Shown here piece after piece: positions 48,649 to 57,951 of a stretch of 64,000 nucleotides of DNA. Source of the DNA: an uncultured bacterium (GTDB lineage: Bacteria; Nitrospirota; Thermodesulfovibrionia; Thermodesulfovibrionales; Dissulfurispiraceae); contig CALEDV010000025.1 of the NCBI GenBank assembly GCA_937949555.1, positions 1 to 64,000 of the forward strand. Direction: 5' to 3'. Numbering within the stretch: the first letter of the stretch is position 1; each line of letters begins with the position of its first letter. The position numbers and the translations under genes were made by a program. Under the pieces are notes generated by a model. That model had not been told where the DNA came from. It ran no database searches and saw nothing but the letters and a program-made list of their open reading frames with translations.

Positions 48649-48926
48649 TGAGACTAATCGCCCTTTACATATCCCTTGTTCTTCTTGTCCTGTCACTGTC
48701 ATATGTAGTGTTTGCACAGGATAAGAAACCTGCCCCTGTGCAGGGATTTCAATTTGGGAAGGACCCACAGGTGCAGCAGGTAAAACCCAAAAGACCCTTG
48801 AGGATAAAGGTTCACAGGACGGCAAAGGGCGAATACACATGGGATATTACGGGCGATAACATAGACGATATTGTAAGAGCTGATTCACGATTGAGGAAGC
48901 TATTAAAAGTAGATCAGGAGAAATAA
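48648..48926 (+). CDS. Hypothetical secreted protein
   Basis: Signal-peptide-like N-terminus MRLIALYISLVLLVLSLSYVVFA; overlaps the nadE stop. Confidence 0.65.
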   Translation: MRLIALYISLVLLVLSLSYVVFAQDKKPAPVQGFQFGKDPQVQQVKPKRPLRIKVHRTAKGEYTWDITGDNIDDIVRADSRLRKLLKVDQEK

Positions 48927-48943
48927 TAAAACAGGAGGTTGTT

Positions 48944-49429
48944 ATGAGCAAGAGTTTTACTATCAGGGAGGTTCTGGAACAGGCTATACAAACCGAAAGG
49001 CTTGGATACCAGTTTTATTCATCCATGGCAGAGAGGTTTAAAGAGAGTTCGGAACTGAACAGTCTTTTCTCAGTGCTTGCCCAAAAAGAGACTCAACACG
49101 AGAGGACCTTTACGGAGCTCATGGGCATGGTTGGAGACAGGACCGAAGAAGGATGGGATGAGGTATCCCTTTATCTGAGGGCAATGGTGGAATCGGAGTT
49201 TTTTTTGGGTAAAAACAAATCCCTTCCATCGATGGACGGCATTAAGGATATTGAGCAGGCAGTGCTCTTTGCCATAGGCTTTGAGAAAGAGACACTGCTA
49301 TATTTCTACGGCATCAGGGATGCGGTTAAGGAGAAGGATATCTTAGATGAGATAATCAATGAAGAGAAGAGCCATATAAGGTGGCTTGTGGTTTTTAAAA
49401 ACAGCCTTCAAACTATATCAAGGGGTTAG
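48944..49429 (+). CDS. Ferritin-like/rubrerythrin-domain protein
   Basis: EQAIQTERLGYQFYSSMAERFK…ETQHERTF…EKETLLYFYGIRD…EEKSHIRWL. Confidence 0.87.
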   Translation: MSKSFTIREVLEQAIQTERLGYQFYSSMAERFKESSELNSLFSVLAQKETQHERTFTELMGMVGDRTEEGWDEVSLYLRAMVESEFFLGKNKSLPSMDGIKDIEQAVLFAIGFEKETLLYFYGIRDAVKEKDILDEIINEEKSHIRWLVVFKNSLQTISRG

Positions 49430-49432
49430 AAA

Positions 49433-50557
49433 ATGCAAAAAGACCTTATTATAACGCCACAGGAATTTAAAAGAAGGCTTGACTCTGATGAGGTAAGGTT
49501 TGTCTTTGATTTAAGAAATGAGGATGATTTCAAAGATGGCAAGATTGAGGGCAGATATGAGTTCCAAACCCTCAACATCCCACAGGAGGACTTCGTAGGT
49601 GAGGAGGAGAGGCATTTATCAAAGTTTCCAAAGGATAAGCCCATCATTACTATCTGTGCCCACGGAGATTCATCAAGATACACCGCAGAGATGCTTAGAG
49701 AGAAAGGCTTTGATGCCCAGTCCCTTGAGGGAGGTATTGACCTATGGACAGAGTTTTATGAGACCCATAAGGTGGCTGACCGTCCTTTAATATTTCAGAT
49801 ATATAGGGTTGCAAGGGGGTGCATATCTTACATAATAGCTTCAGAGGGTGAGGCAGCCATTGTGGATGCTGTAAGGCATACAAATGTAATTATGGACAAG
49901 GTGAAGGAGCTTGGCTTAAGGGTTAAGTATGTATTTGATACCCACCTGCAGGCAGATCATATATCAGGAGGGCGAGAGATAGCAGGGATCACAGGGGCTT
50001 CGTACTTTATACACCCCTCTGATGCTGCTAATGCTGCCTATAAATATAACATCCTAAAAGAAGGCGACAAGCTGCCCCTTGGCAGCAGCACCATTGAGAT
50101 TGTTTATTCTCCAGGACATACCCCTGGAAGCACATCTCTGTTGCTTGATAACAGGTATCTCTTTACAGGTGATTTGATAATGAAGACAAGCATAGGCAGA
50201 CCAGACCTCGGAGGTGCCTCTGAAGAATGGACAAGACTTCTGTATGATACCCTTTTTGAACGTTATAAAAGGCTAAGTGATGATACGGTTATACTGCCTA
50301 CCCATGCTGCCTCTATCAAGGAACAGGTCAATGGAATAGTTATGCTGACCCTTGGAGATGCCCGCAGGGAAAGCGATTTGTACAAGATAAGGGATTTCGG
50401 AAAGTTCTTTGAATTTGTAAGCTCAAGTCTTCCTGCAAATCCAGAGAGGTATCAGGATATAAGAAAGGTTAATCTGGGCTTGTTGCAGCCTGATGAGAAG
50501 AAGACAAAGGAGCTTGAAATAGGCAAAAACCTCTGTGGCATGACTAAAAAGACATAA
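49433..50557 (+). CDS. Rhodanese-MBL fold fusion (persulfide dioxygenase-like)
   Basis: Rhodanese FVFDLRNEDDFKDG…ITICAHGDSSRYTAEMLREKGF; MBL FDTHLQADHISGGREIA…SPGHTPGSTSLLL…FTGDLIM. Confidence 0.9.
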   Translation: MQKDLIITPQEFKRRLDSDEVRFVFDLRNEDDFKDGKIEGRYEFQTLNIPQEDFVGEEERHLSKFPKDKPIITICAHGDSSRYTAEMLREKGFDAQSLEGGIDLWTEFYETHKVADRPLIFQIYRVARGCISYIIASEGEAAIVDAVRHTNVIMDKVKELGLRVKYVFDTHLQADHISGGREIAGITGASYFIHPSDAANAAYKYNILKEGDKLPLGSSTIEIVYSPGHTPGSTSLLLDNRYLFTGDLIMKTSIGRPDLGGASEEWTRLLYDTLFERYKRLSDDTVILPTHAASIKEQVNGIVMLTLGDARRESDLYKIRDFGKFFEFVSSSLPANPERYQDIRKVNLGLLQPDEKKTKELEIGKNLCGMTKKT

Positions 50558-51405
50558 TGTCCTCTGGAACGCTCTATATCGTCTCAACGCCTATTGGCAA
50601 TTTAGAGGATATAACCCTAAGGGCTTTGAGGGTTTTAAGGGAGGTGGACTTTATAGCTGCTGAGGACACAAGGCATTCCATGAAACTGTTAGCCCATTTT
50701 CAGATCAGCAAGCCTATGTTAAGCTGCTGGTCTCAGAAAGAGAGGGTAGTTTCAAGGGACATAATTGAACGAATTAGGGGCGGCAAGGATTGCGCCCTTA
50801 TTACCGATGCGGGCACACCAGGCATATCTGACCCTGGTTCTCATACTATAAGGGAGGCGCTTAAGGAAGGGCTAAGGGTTGTGCCTGTTCCGGGATGCTC
50901 TGCGCTTACTGCTGCACTCTCTGTGAGCGGTCTTAATACAGAGTGTTTTATGTTTCTTGGTTTTTTGCCCCTCAAGAGAGGAGAAAGGATAAGAAGCCTT
51001 CAGGAGGTATCCTCCTACAAGGGAACCCTGGTTTTTTACGAGGCGCCTCACAGAATCGTAGAATCCCTCAAAGACATGTTAGAAACCCTTGGTGACCGAA
51101 AGGCAGCATTGGCAAGGGAGATTACAAAATTCCATGAACAGATGCACAGAGGAGCCCTCAGCGAGGTCATAGCCCTTGTTGAAGGGGGTGTAATTGCTGG
51201 AGAATATGTTATTGTGCTTGAAGGCAGCGCTCAGGAACAGCGGGATGTCAAAGATGCCCTTAAAGAGACTTTGCGGTTGATAGGAGAGGGAATGTCCAGG
51301 AAAGAAGCGGCAAAGAAAGCAGGCAATATTTATGGGGTAAAAAGCAAAGACCTATACGATATGAGCATAGGAGGAAAGTGTGAACCCGATAAAACTAAGG
51401 TATGA
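50557..51405 (+). CDS. rsmI: 16S rRNA (cytidine1402-2'-O)-methyltransferase
   Basis: LYIVSTPIGNLEDITLRALRVLREVDFIAAEDTRHSMKLL; ITDAGTPGISDPG; VPGCSALTAAL. Confidence 0.96.
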   Translation: MSSGTLYIVSTPIGNLEDITLRALRVLREVDFIAAEDTRHSMKLLAHFQISKPMLSCWSQKERVVSRDIIERIRGGKDCALITDAGTPGISDPGSHTIREALKEGLRVVPVPGCSALTAALSVSGLNTECFMFLGFLPLKRGERIRSLQEVSSYKGTLVFYEAPHRIVESLKDMLETLGDRKAALAREITKFHEQMHRGALSEVIALVEGGVIAGEYVIVLEGSAQEQRDVKDALKETLRLIGEGMSRKEAAKKAGNIYGVKSKDLYDMSIGGKCEPDKTKV

Positions 51406-52213
51406 AATAGAGAATATCTACAACCTGCCCACAATCCCCTCTATGTTGAGGAAGTTGCTGCTTCTCATAGAAGACCCATCTATATCTATGCCTGATCTGG
51501 GCAATTTCATACTTAAGGACCCTGCCCTTGCATCGAGGATAATGAAGGCCGCTAACTCCCCTATCTATGGGTTTCAGCACCGTATCAAGAACATAAGTCA
51601 GGCATTGATGATGTTAGGATCGAACTCTGTGAAAGGATTACTGCTTGGCATATCTGTTTTTGACATTATGGAGAGGACTATGGCAGGCTTATGGCAGCAT
51701 TCAGCGGGCTGTGCCGCAGCAGCAAAGGTAATAGCCGAGCAGACAGGACATAAGGGTATTGCAGAAGATGTAGCTGTGGCAGCGCTGCTTCACGATATAG
51801 GCAAGGTAATATTTGGACTGAGATACTCTGAGGAGTATCAGCATATTTTGGCTGTAGTTAGGGAGAAGAACTCTACACTCTTTCAGGAGGAGAAGGAACA
51901 TTTCGGGGTCACCCATGCAGATGTAGGAAGCTGGCTCGCCTATAAATGGAACTTCCCACAGATCTTGGTTGAAACTATCAAGTATCATCATTCCCCTTCG
52001 CTTTCAAGGACAGCGCCAATTCACACCTCAATCGTCAATCTTGCAGATATAATTGTTAAGACGCTGGGTTTTGGTTTTTCTGGTGACGATCTAACCCCTA
52101 TGCTCTATCCACAGGTGTTGCAAGTTCTGGCTATAGATAAAGAACTGCTCAAGTCTTTAGTGTTTAAGATAGACAGCGAGTTGGGTGAACCTGCTGATTT
52201 TGAGATAGATTAG
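51380..52213 (+). CDS. HDOD domain protein
   Basis: NLPTIPSMLRKLLLLIEDPSISMPDLGNFILKDPALASRIMKAANSPIYG; AALLHDIGKVIFG; ETIKYHHSPS. Confidence 0.92.
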   Translation: MNPIKLRYEIENIYNLPTIPSMLRKLLLLIEDPSISMPDLGNFILKDPALASRIMKAANSPIYGFQHRIKNISQALMMLGSNSVKGLLLGISVFDIMERTMAGLWQHSAGCAAAAKVIAEQTGHKGIAEDVAVAALLHDIGKVIFGLRYSEEYQHILAVVREKNSTLFQEEKEHFGVTHADVGSWLAYKWNFPQILVETIKYHHSPSLSRTAPIHTSIVNLADIIVKTLGFGFSGDDLTPMLYPQVLQVLAIDKELLKSLVFKIDSELGEPADFEID

Positions 52214-52378
52214 AACTATCAACGAGTAAAAATAACTCAGGCTGTTGTGTATGATTTACTCATATATGAAATATTGCAGGGTTGTCTCAATATAGCATTC
52301 CCCCCTTTCCCATAGTTTTTACTTGATAAATCACCGCAAGTTAATGAGGGCATTAAAATTGCAGTATATTTTTTCTGT

Positions 52379-52783
52379 ATGGTCTCTTTTGACACTGATA
52401 TCCTTCTTTGCAGTCAAGATCAACTTTTTGTTAAATCCATATATGGGCCCCTGAGAGATTGCGGATATATTGTGGATATAACGGAGCATCCCTCAGAGGC
52501 AGTCCGATGTGTAATGAGCAAGAGGTATCTTTCAGTCATATTGGACTCCAGAGATTTTGGCATAAGTGTTGTTGATGCTGTGGATATAATGAAAAGTATT
52601 CAACCGGATATTCGTGCAATCTTTGTGGGTTTAAAAAAGAGCGACTTTGACCTGGAGACCTTTGACAGTCTTGAGGCAGTTGATTACCTGAAGGACCTTT
52701 TTAAGGGTCTGATGTCTGATAAAACAATAAAAAGGAGGGTTTTGCGTAATGACACCGAGGGAAATAATCATCAAGGCTTTTGA
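52379..52783 (+). CDS. Degenerate receiver-like protein
   Basis: DILLCSQDQLFVKSIYGPLRDCGYIVDITEHPSEAVRCVMSKRYLSVILDSRDFG; short REC-like fold. Confidence 0.5.
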   Translation: MVSFDTDILLCSQDQLFVKSIYGPLRDCGYIVDITEHPSEAVRCVMSKRYLSVILDSRDFGISVVDAVDIMKSIQPDIRAIFVGLKKSDFDLETFDSLEAVDYLKDLFKGLMSDKTIKRRVLRNDTEGNNHQGF

Positions 52784-53786
52784 GTTAGGCAAGCCGGAGA
52801 GGGTGCCTGTAACCTTATTTGGGGGTGGTATGTGGAGCATTAAAGACTATGGCACCACCTTTGAGGAGCTTGCTAAAAATGTGGACAAGAATGTGGATAT
52901 GTGTGTGACCGAGGCTGAAAAGATAAGGAGTGATGTTGTATATGTAGGTTCAGGGTTTAATAACTTCCACGCCTATGCGCTGACCAAGAAGTATGGTGTT
53001 AATATGAAGTACAGAGAGATTGGGGCGCCTGACCTTACGGACCATGTGGTGCATACAGAAGAGGATATTGCAAAGTTAGACATTAACGATATATTGAAAG
53101 AGCCTGTAGTACAGGGTATCATGGATGCCACAAGAAGGGTGAAGGAGAAGATTGGCAATAAGTATCTTGTAACAATGACCTGCTGGGGGCCCTACACATT
53201 AGCGGCAAGGTTCGTTGGCGAGGAGCCCTTCATGAAACAAAACTTCAAGAAGCCTGCCTTCGTGGAGAAGATGGTTGATTTCTGCGCAGACCTTTTAATA
53301 AAACTTTATGAGCCCCTTGTAAATGATGGTATTGAGGCATTAAGCATCGCCGACCCTACTGCATCGGGAGATCTCATCAATCCTAAACAGATGGAGAGAT
53401 TTGCAGTCCCTGCACTTAAAAAGATGAGTGACTGGGCAAAATCAAAGGGCGTCTACACGATCTTGCATATATGCGGTGATACGAGCGACAGGCTTGATAT
53501 GTTCTTAAAGACTGGATGCACAGTCATATTCTTCGATCAGAAGGTCAACATTGCAAAGGCGAAGGAAGTGCTTGGCGGCAAGATGTGTTTTGGAGGGAAT
53601 GTGGCTCCTGTGCATGTGCTTCTAAATAAGAGCGCCGCTGAGGTTGAGCAGGCATGTAAAGAGGTTATTGAGATAGCAGGAAAGGATGGAGGATTTGTGC
53701 TGGTGCCTGGTTGTGATATACCTCCCACAATCTCCTACGAGAATCTCAAGACTTTCCATGATGTGGCTTTAAACTGGAGGTACTAA
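52749..53786 (+). CDS. Uroporphyrinogen decarboxylase-family (MtaA/CmuA-like) methyltransferase
   Basis: PERVPVTLFGGGMW; LHICGDTSDRL (HxCG); GGNVAPVHVLLN; LVPGCDIPPTISYENL; Shine-Dalgarno AGGAGG. Confidence 0.88.
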   Translation: MTPREIIIKAFELGKPERVPVTLFGGGMWSIKDYGTTFEELAKNVDKNVDMCVTEAEKIRSDVVYVGSGFNNFHAYALTKKYGVNMKYREIGAPDLTDHVVHTEEDIAKLDINDILKEPVVQGIMDATRRVKEKIGNKYLVTMTCWGPYTLAARFVGEEPFMKQNFKKPAFVEKMVDFCADLLIKLYEPLVNDGIEALSIADPTASGDLINPKQMERFAVPALKKMSDWAKSKGVYTILHICGDTSDRLDMFLKTGCTVIFFDQKVNIAKAKEVLGGKMCFGGNVAPVHVLLNKSAAEVEQACKEVIEIAGKDGGFVLVPGCDIPPTISYENLKTFHDVALNWRY

Positions 53787-53891
53787 ATCACCAACTGTGC
53801 CCTGAGGGGAGGTGATAAATAATAAGGGGTCTTCCTCTAAAAATGGGGAAGCAGTAGGGCAGGACGCAATAGCGAAAACGGACTTAGTCCG
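53787..53891 (+). ncRNA. Candidate structured leader RNA in the methyltransferase operon
   Basis: Helices ATCACC/GGTGAT, TGCCCT/AGGGCA, CTTCCTC-TAAAAAT-GGGGAAG, CGGAC-TTA-GTCCG, immediately before the 53920 CDS. Confidence 0.3.
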
Positions 53892-53919
53892 CAATAAACT
53901 TTTAAGGAGGAGAGAAATT

Positions 53920-54357
53920 ATGTCTAAAATGACAACCGAAGAAGTCAATGCGTACATGAAGGAGAAATGTGGTTTTGTGCCAAGGATGTTCCAGATAATT
54001 AACACTGTAACTACAGAGCCTGGAAGAACCTTTGCAGATTTCTATGCAAGCATATTCGCTGATGGAGCTCTCTCAAAAAAGGTGAAGGAGCTTATGTTTA
54101 TGTCAGGTGGAGTTGCATACTGCTCGCCTCGCTGCATTATCCATGCAATACCAGCAGTTGTAGCAGGCGCAACCCAGGATGAGGTCTTTGAGGCAGCAGC
54201 AGTTGGCATGATACTGGCTGGTTTTGTGCCTGGCGGCCCTGGCATCCCCTATGCGTTTGAGTATGCCCTTAAGTGCATTGATATTGCTGATAAATTTAGA
54301 AAGGGTGAGAAGTGGGAGTACCTGCCTCCTCCAAGATTTGACCACGGCGTATTCTAA
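53920..54357 (+). CDS. Carboxymuconolactone decarboxylase (AhpD-like) family protein
   Basis: ATG at 53920 with AGGAGG; KVKELMFMSGGVAYCSPRCIIHAIPAVVAGATQDEVFEAAAVGMILAG. Confidence 0.75.
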   Translation: MSKMTTEEVNAYMKEKCGFVPRMFQIINTVTTEPGRTFADFYASIFADGALSKKVKELMFMSGGVAYCSPRCIIHAIPAVVAGATQDEVFEAAAVGMILAGFVPGGPGIPYAFEYALKCIDIADKFRKGEKWEYLPPPRFDHGVF

Positions 54358-54365
54358 ATTGAGGT

Positions 54366-54417
54366 GTATTAACCACAGAGTGCACAGAGGTGGTAGCTGT
54401 GCCTCTGTGGTTTAATA
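54366..54417 (+). repeat. Long extragenic hairpin (accacagag-type inverted repeat)
   Basis: TATTAACCACAGAG-TGCACAGAGGTGGTAGCTGTGC-CTCTGTGGTTTAATA: nested stems ACCACAGAG/CTCTGTGGT and GCACAG/CTGTGC. Confidence 0.7.
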
Positions 54418-54483
54418 GGCGCTACATTTTGATAATTACAGACAGGACTTTTTGTCTGGGTCTGATGACACCATAAAGGAGGG

Positions 54484-55443
54484 ATGATGTTTACCTTTGA
54501 TAAGGCTCAAAGAGTATTTAATATTGGAGGGATAAAGATAGGTGGTCAGCCTGGTGAAAATGCACCTGTTATGATTACCTCTATGTTTCACAACAAGGAC
54601 AGGATAGTGCAGGATAGGAAGGGTAATTTTGACAGGGTTAAAGCAAAGGAGATTATCAAAAAACAGGAAGAGATGTCCTCTATTACAGGTATCCCCAGCA
54701 TGGTAGCCATGGTTGCCAACTCTCCAGAGGAGGCAAAGATATACATCGACTTTTATCTTGAAACCACAAATATGCCCTTTGGTATTGATATGTGGGTGGC
54801 AGAGCAGCGAGCAAAGGCTACCGAATACATTTCCAAGCTTGGTGTACAGGACAAGTTCCTTTACAACAGCATCACCCCATGGGACAAGGATATCAAGGGA
54901 CAGGTGCAAAGACTGAAGGACCTCGGCATCAAACATATAGTTATCCAGGCGTACGATGATCAGGATCAAACCCCTGCAGGCAGGGTAAAATCCTTGGAGG
55001 CTATTATGGCTCAGGGTGCAGACAGCTTTGAAACAGTAATAGTTGACACCTCAGTTATGAATATGCCTGCTACTGCGTTGTCATTAGTCGCAAACAGACT
55101 TATTAAGGAGAAACATGGTCTGCCCTGTGGAGGCGCCTATTCAAATGGCACTCATATGTGGAAGGATATAAAAGAGAAGTGGGGACTTGATGGCTTTAAG
55201 GCTATGGATGCGGTAGTTCAGGGTATGTCCTCAGCGCTGTGGAGCGACTTTAACTTTTCTGGCCCTGCGGCTCTTTCTACAAGGGTTTTCCCTGCGGTAG
55301 CGAGCGCCCACATGCTTCTGAGCACCCTCGTATTCACAGAAACAGGAAGCATTCCGGAAAACCCCGAACTCCCACTGCGTAAGTACTATGCCGAATTTAT
55401 TCAGAAACTGCTTGAGGGCGGTTCCAGAAAAAAGGGCAAATAA
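54484..55443 (+). CDS. MtrH-family methyltransferase (corrinoid:tetrahydropterin)
   Basis: FNIGGIKIGGQPGENAPVMITSMFHNKDRIVQDRKGNFDRVKAKEII; AMVANSPEEAKIYIDFYLE; HIVIQAYDDQDQTPAGR; GLPCGGAYSNGTHMW. Confidence 0.88.
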   Translation: MMFTFDKAQRVFNIGGIKIGGQPGENAPVMITSMFHNKDRIVQDRKGNFDRVKAKEIIKKQEEMSSITGIPSMVAMVANSPEEAKIYIDFYLETTNMPFGIDMWVAEQRAKATEYISKLGVQDKFLYNSITPWDKDIKGQVQRLKDLGIKHIVIQAYDDQDQTPAGRVKSLEAIMAQGADSFETVIVDTSVMNMPATALSLVANRLIKEKHGLPCGGAYSNGTHMWKDIKEKWGLDGFKAMDAVVQGMSSALWSDFNFSGPAALSTRVFPAVASAHMLLSTLVFTETGSIPENPELPLRKYYAEFIQKLLEGGSRKKGK

Positions 55444-55462
55444 AATAAAGAAAGGTGATACA

Positions 55463-56488
55463 ATGAACTCAAAAGAGAGAGTGATAAGGCTGTTTAAAAA
55501 AGAACCTATTGACAGGGTGCCTTGTTTCAGCGGCATGGGTAATGTTACAGAAGAGGGCATAAATAGACTTGGATACAAGTTTGCAGGCATTCACCTCAAT
55601 GCAAAGCAAATGGCAGATACAGCGGCATCTACATCAAAGCTTTTTGGGTATGAATGTGCTGTTGTGCCCGTAGATCTGTGTCTTGAGGCAGAGGCAATGG
55701 GCTGTGTAATCAATGTTTATCCCCATGCGGAGGGCATCCTTTATCCAACGATCAAGGAAAAGCTTATCCACAACGAAGAAGAGATGGAGATCAGTATTGC
55801 AGTGGATGTAGCAAAAAGAGGAAGGATACCCCTTGTGAAAGAGGCAATTGGCCTTCTTAAGGCTGATATAGGCAACGATACTGCTATAGGCACCTATGTG
55901 CTCGGCCCTTTCACACTGGCAGGACAGGTCATGGAGCTCAATGATCTGCTGAAGTTGTCCTTTAAGAAACCGGCCAAGGTTGCAGCGCTGCTTGACAAAT
56001 TGGCAGATGTGATTATTGCTACTGCAAAGGAACTTGAATCTGCCGGTCCTGATTACATAACCGTCAGGGAGATGGGAGCCACATCAGATGTGCTCAGTCC
56101 AAGGGTGTTTAAGAGTTTAATACTTCCACCGTTACAGAAGATCATAAAGGAGATCAAGATTCCTACGGTGCTTCATATTTGTGGTAAGACTAACGACATA
56201 GTGCCCTTTATGATGGAGGCAAACCCAACGGCAATAAGCGTGGAGCAGAAAAATGATGTGGCTGAGACAAGAAAGAAACTCGGTCCTGATGCGCTTATAT
56301 TTGGTAATTTTGATCCTTACAATGTATTAGTTGCAGGGTCTGAGGAACTGGTCAGAGAAACGATGCGAAAGTGTATTGACAATGGAGTAAGCGCAGTATG
56401 GCCTGGTTGCGATATATGGCCTACAGTGCCGCCTGTGAATTTCAACGCCATGATGGATGAAATAAAAAAATACGGAGGAAAGAAATAA
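55463..56488 (+). CDS. Second UroD/MtaA-type methyltransferase
   Basis: MNSKERVIRLFKKEPIDRVPCFSGMGN; VLGPFTLAGQVMELNDLL; VLHICGKTNDIV; GNFDPYNVL; WPGCDIWPTVP. Confidence 0.9.
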   Translation: MNSKERVIRLFKKEPIDRVPCFSGMGNVTEEGINRLGYKFAGIHLNAKQMADTAASTSKLFGYECAVVPVDLCLEAEAMGCVINVYPHAEGILYPTIKEKLIHNEEEMEISIAVDVAKRGRIPLVKEAIGLLKADIGNDTAIGTYVLGPFTLAGQVMELNDLLKLSFKKPAKVAALLDKLADVIIATAKELESAGPDYITVREMGATSDVLSPRVFKSLILPPLQKIIKEIKIPTVLHICGKTNDIVPFMMEANPTAISVEQKNDVAETRKKLGPDALIFGNFDPYNVLVAGSEELVRETMRKCIDNGVSAVWPGCDIWPTVPPVNFNAMMDEIKKYGGKK

Positions 56489-57171
56489 TGCCAACAAAAG
56501 AGGAAGTGCTTGAAAAATTAAAGAATGGAGTTATCCAGTATGACGAAGACGCATGTAAGGAAGGCGCTAATGAGGCCATAGCCATTGGAATGGATGGTAA
56601 TGAGGCTATCTTTGAAGGTCTTGTTGCAGGGATGGAAGAGGTAGGGAGGCTCTTTGAGGCTCAGGAGTATTTTGTGCCAGAGATACTAATGTGTGCCGAT
56701 GCATTGTATGCCGGCTTGGATATATTGAAGCCCCATTGCAAGCAGATGGACCTCGGAGTGAAGGGCGCAGTGGTCATAGGTACGGTAGAAGGCGATGTTC
56801 ATGATATAGGCAAGAATCTGGTTAAGATGATGTTCGATGTGGCTGGGTTCACGGTGTATGACTTGGGTAGAGATGTGCCCCTCGATCAGTTTGTTGAGGA
56901 ACAGCTTCGCACAGATTCAGAGTTGGTCTGTCTATCGGCAATGATGACCACCTCCATGATCGGAATGCCCAAGGTTATTGAAAAGATAAAGGCAAGGAAT
57001 CCTAATGTCATGATTATGATTGGCGGCGCGCCAACATCTAAGGAGCTTGCCGATAAATGGGGAGCTGATGGTTATGCAGAAGACGCAAGCAATGCCCTCA
57101 AAGAGGCTATAAAGATGGTGTCATTCCTTAAGAATCTTAGGGCGGAAAAGGAAGCTGAGAAGAAGGGCTGA
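56488..57171 (+). CDS. Corrinoid (B12-binding) methyl-carrier protein
   Basis: B12-binding GTVEGDVHDIGKNLVKMMFDVAGFTVYDLGRDVPLDQFVE (DxHxxG); helical cap VAGMEEVGRLFEAQEYFVPEILMCADAL. Confidence 0.95.
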   Translation: MPTKEEVLEKLKNGVIQYDEDACKEGANEAIAIGMDGNEAIFEGLVAGMEEVGRLFEAQEYFVPEILMCADALYAGLDILKPHCKQMDLGVKGAVVIGTVEGDVHDIGKNLVKMMFDVAGFTVYDLGRDVPLDQFVEEQLRTDSELVCLSAMMTTSMIGMPKVIEKIKARNPNVMIMIGGAPTSKELADKWGADGYAEDASNALKEAIKMVSFLKNLRAEKEAEKKG

Positions 57172-57186
57172 TATAAAAAGGGGATA

Positions 57187-57831
57187 TTGGAAACCGATAG
57201 CCTGAAATGTCTATTGCTTTTGCAGGGAGCAACTCTTGTTGGGGTGGGCGATGTAACACAGGCATTGACCAGTGAGATCATCCATCTCAACAGAGCTATT
57301 GCAATAGCTATGAACAGGGGTTTAGGAGAAGACACATCCTCAAAACTCATTAGGCTGCAGTCAGTCGCAGAAGGATGGCTTAAAGAAAGGGGTTTCCGGT
57401 ATCTCTCTATACCCCCAGATTCTGATAGGAGAAAGGGTAAATTTATAAGCCGTCTTTATAAGCTCTTTCCCCATAAGACTGCTGCCACTTGTTCAGGATT
57501 GGGATGGGTAGGGAAAAATGGTCTTGTAATAAATAGGGATTACGGATCAAAGCTATCGTGGGCAACAGTGCTCACCAATGCCCCCCTTGTTGCAGATCTT
57601 CCAACGGAAAAATCCCAGTGTGGAAATTGCAACCTTTGTGTCATACATTGTCCCTCTGGGGCGGTGACAGGCAGAGAGTGGTCAATTAATGAACCCTATA
57701 GGGAGATAGTAAAATACGAAAAATGCAGTACCATGAAAAAGTCCAGAAGACTGTTAGAGGACAGGCCAAATTGCGGATTGTGCATCAACATATGCCCCTA
57801 TTCGAGAAATGGCAAAACCGTAAAGACTTAA
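57187..57831 (+). CDS. QueG/RdhA-like double 4Fe-4S protein
   Basis: CSGLGWVGKNGLVINRDYGSKLSWATVLTNAPL; CGNCNLCVIHCPSGAV; CGLCINICPYSR. Confidence 0.8.
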   Translation: METDSLKCLLLLQGATLVGVGDVTQALTSEIIHLNRAIAIAMNRGLGEDTSSKLIRLQSVAEGWLKERGFRYLSIPPDSDRRKGKFISRLYKLFPHKTAATCSGLGWVGKNGLVINRDYGSKLSWATVLTNAPLVADLPTEKSQCGNCNLCVIHCPSGAVTGREWSINEPYREIVKYEKCSTMKKSRRLLEDRPNCGLCINICPYSRNGKTVKT

Positions 57832-57951
57832 AGATAACCTTTGAATCAACTTATGTATTCTGTGCCCTTAAGAACAATTTATTGCAGAGGGAAAGCGAAT
57901 ATAAGGGATAATCGGTTTTTTAAAAATTGATACCAAGGAGGAATAGATTAG

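Noticed and set aside
48220-48840. 206-aa minus-strand ORF over nadE
   Set aside because: Antisense shadow of nadE and the following gene; no domain recognised.
53850-53891. GGACGCAATAGCG resembles the c-di-GMP-I (GEMM) riboswitch motif GGGACGCAAAGCC
   Set aside because: The first hairpin context and the second GGUAGC/GGGUUACC hairpin are missing; kept only as a generic structured-RNA candidate.
54436-54969. 177-aa minus-strand ORF over the MtrH-like gene
   Set aside because: Antisense shadow ORF; no domain recognised.
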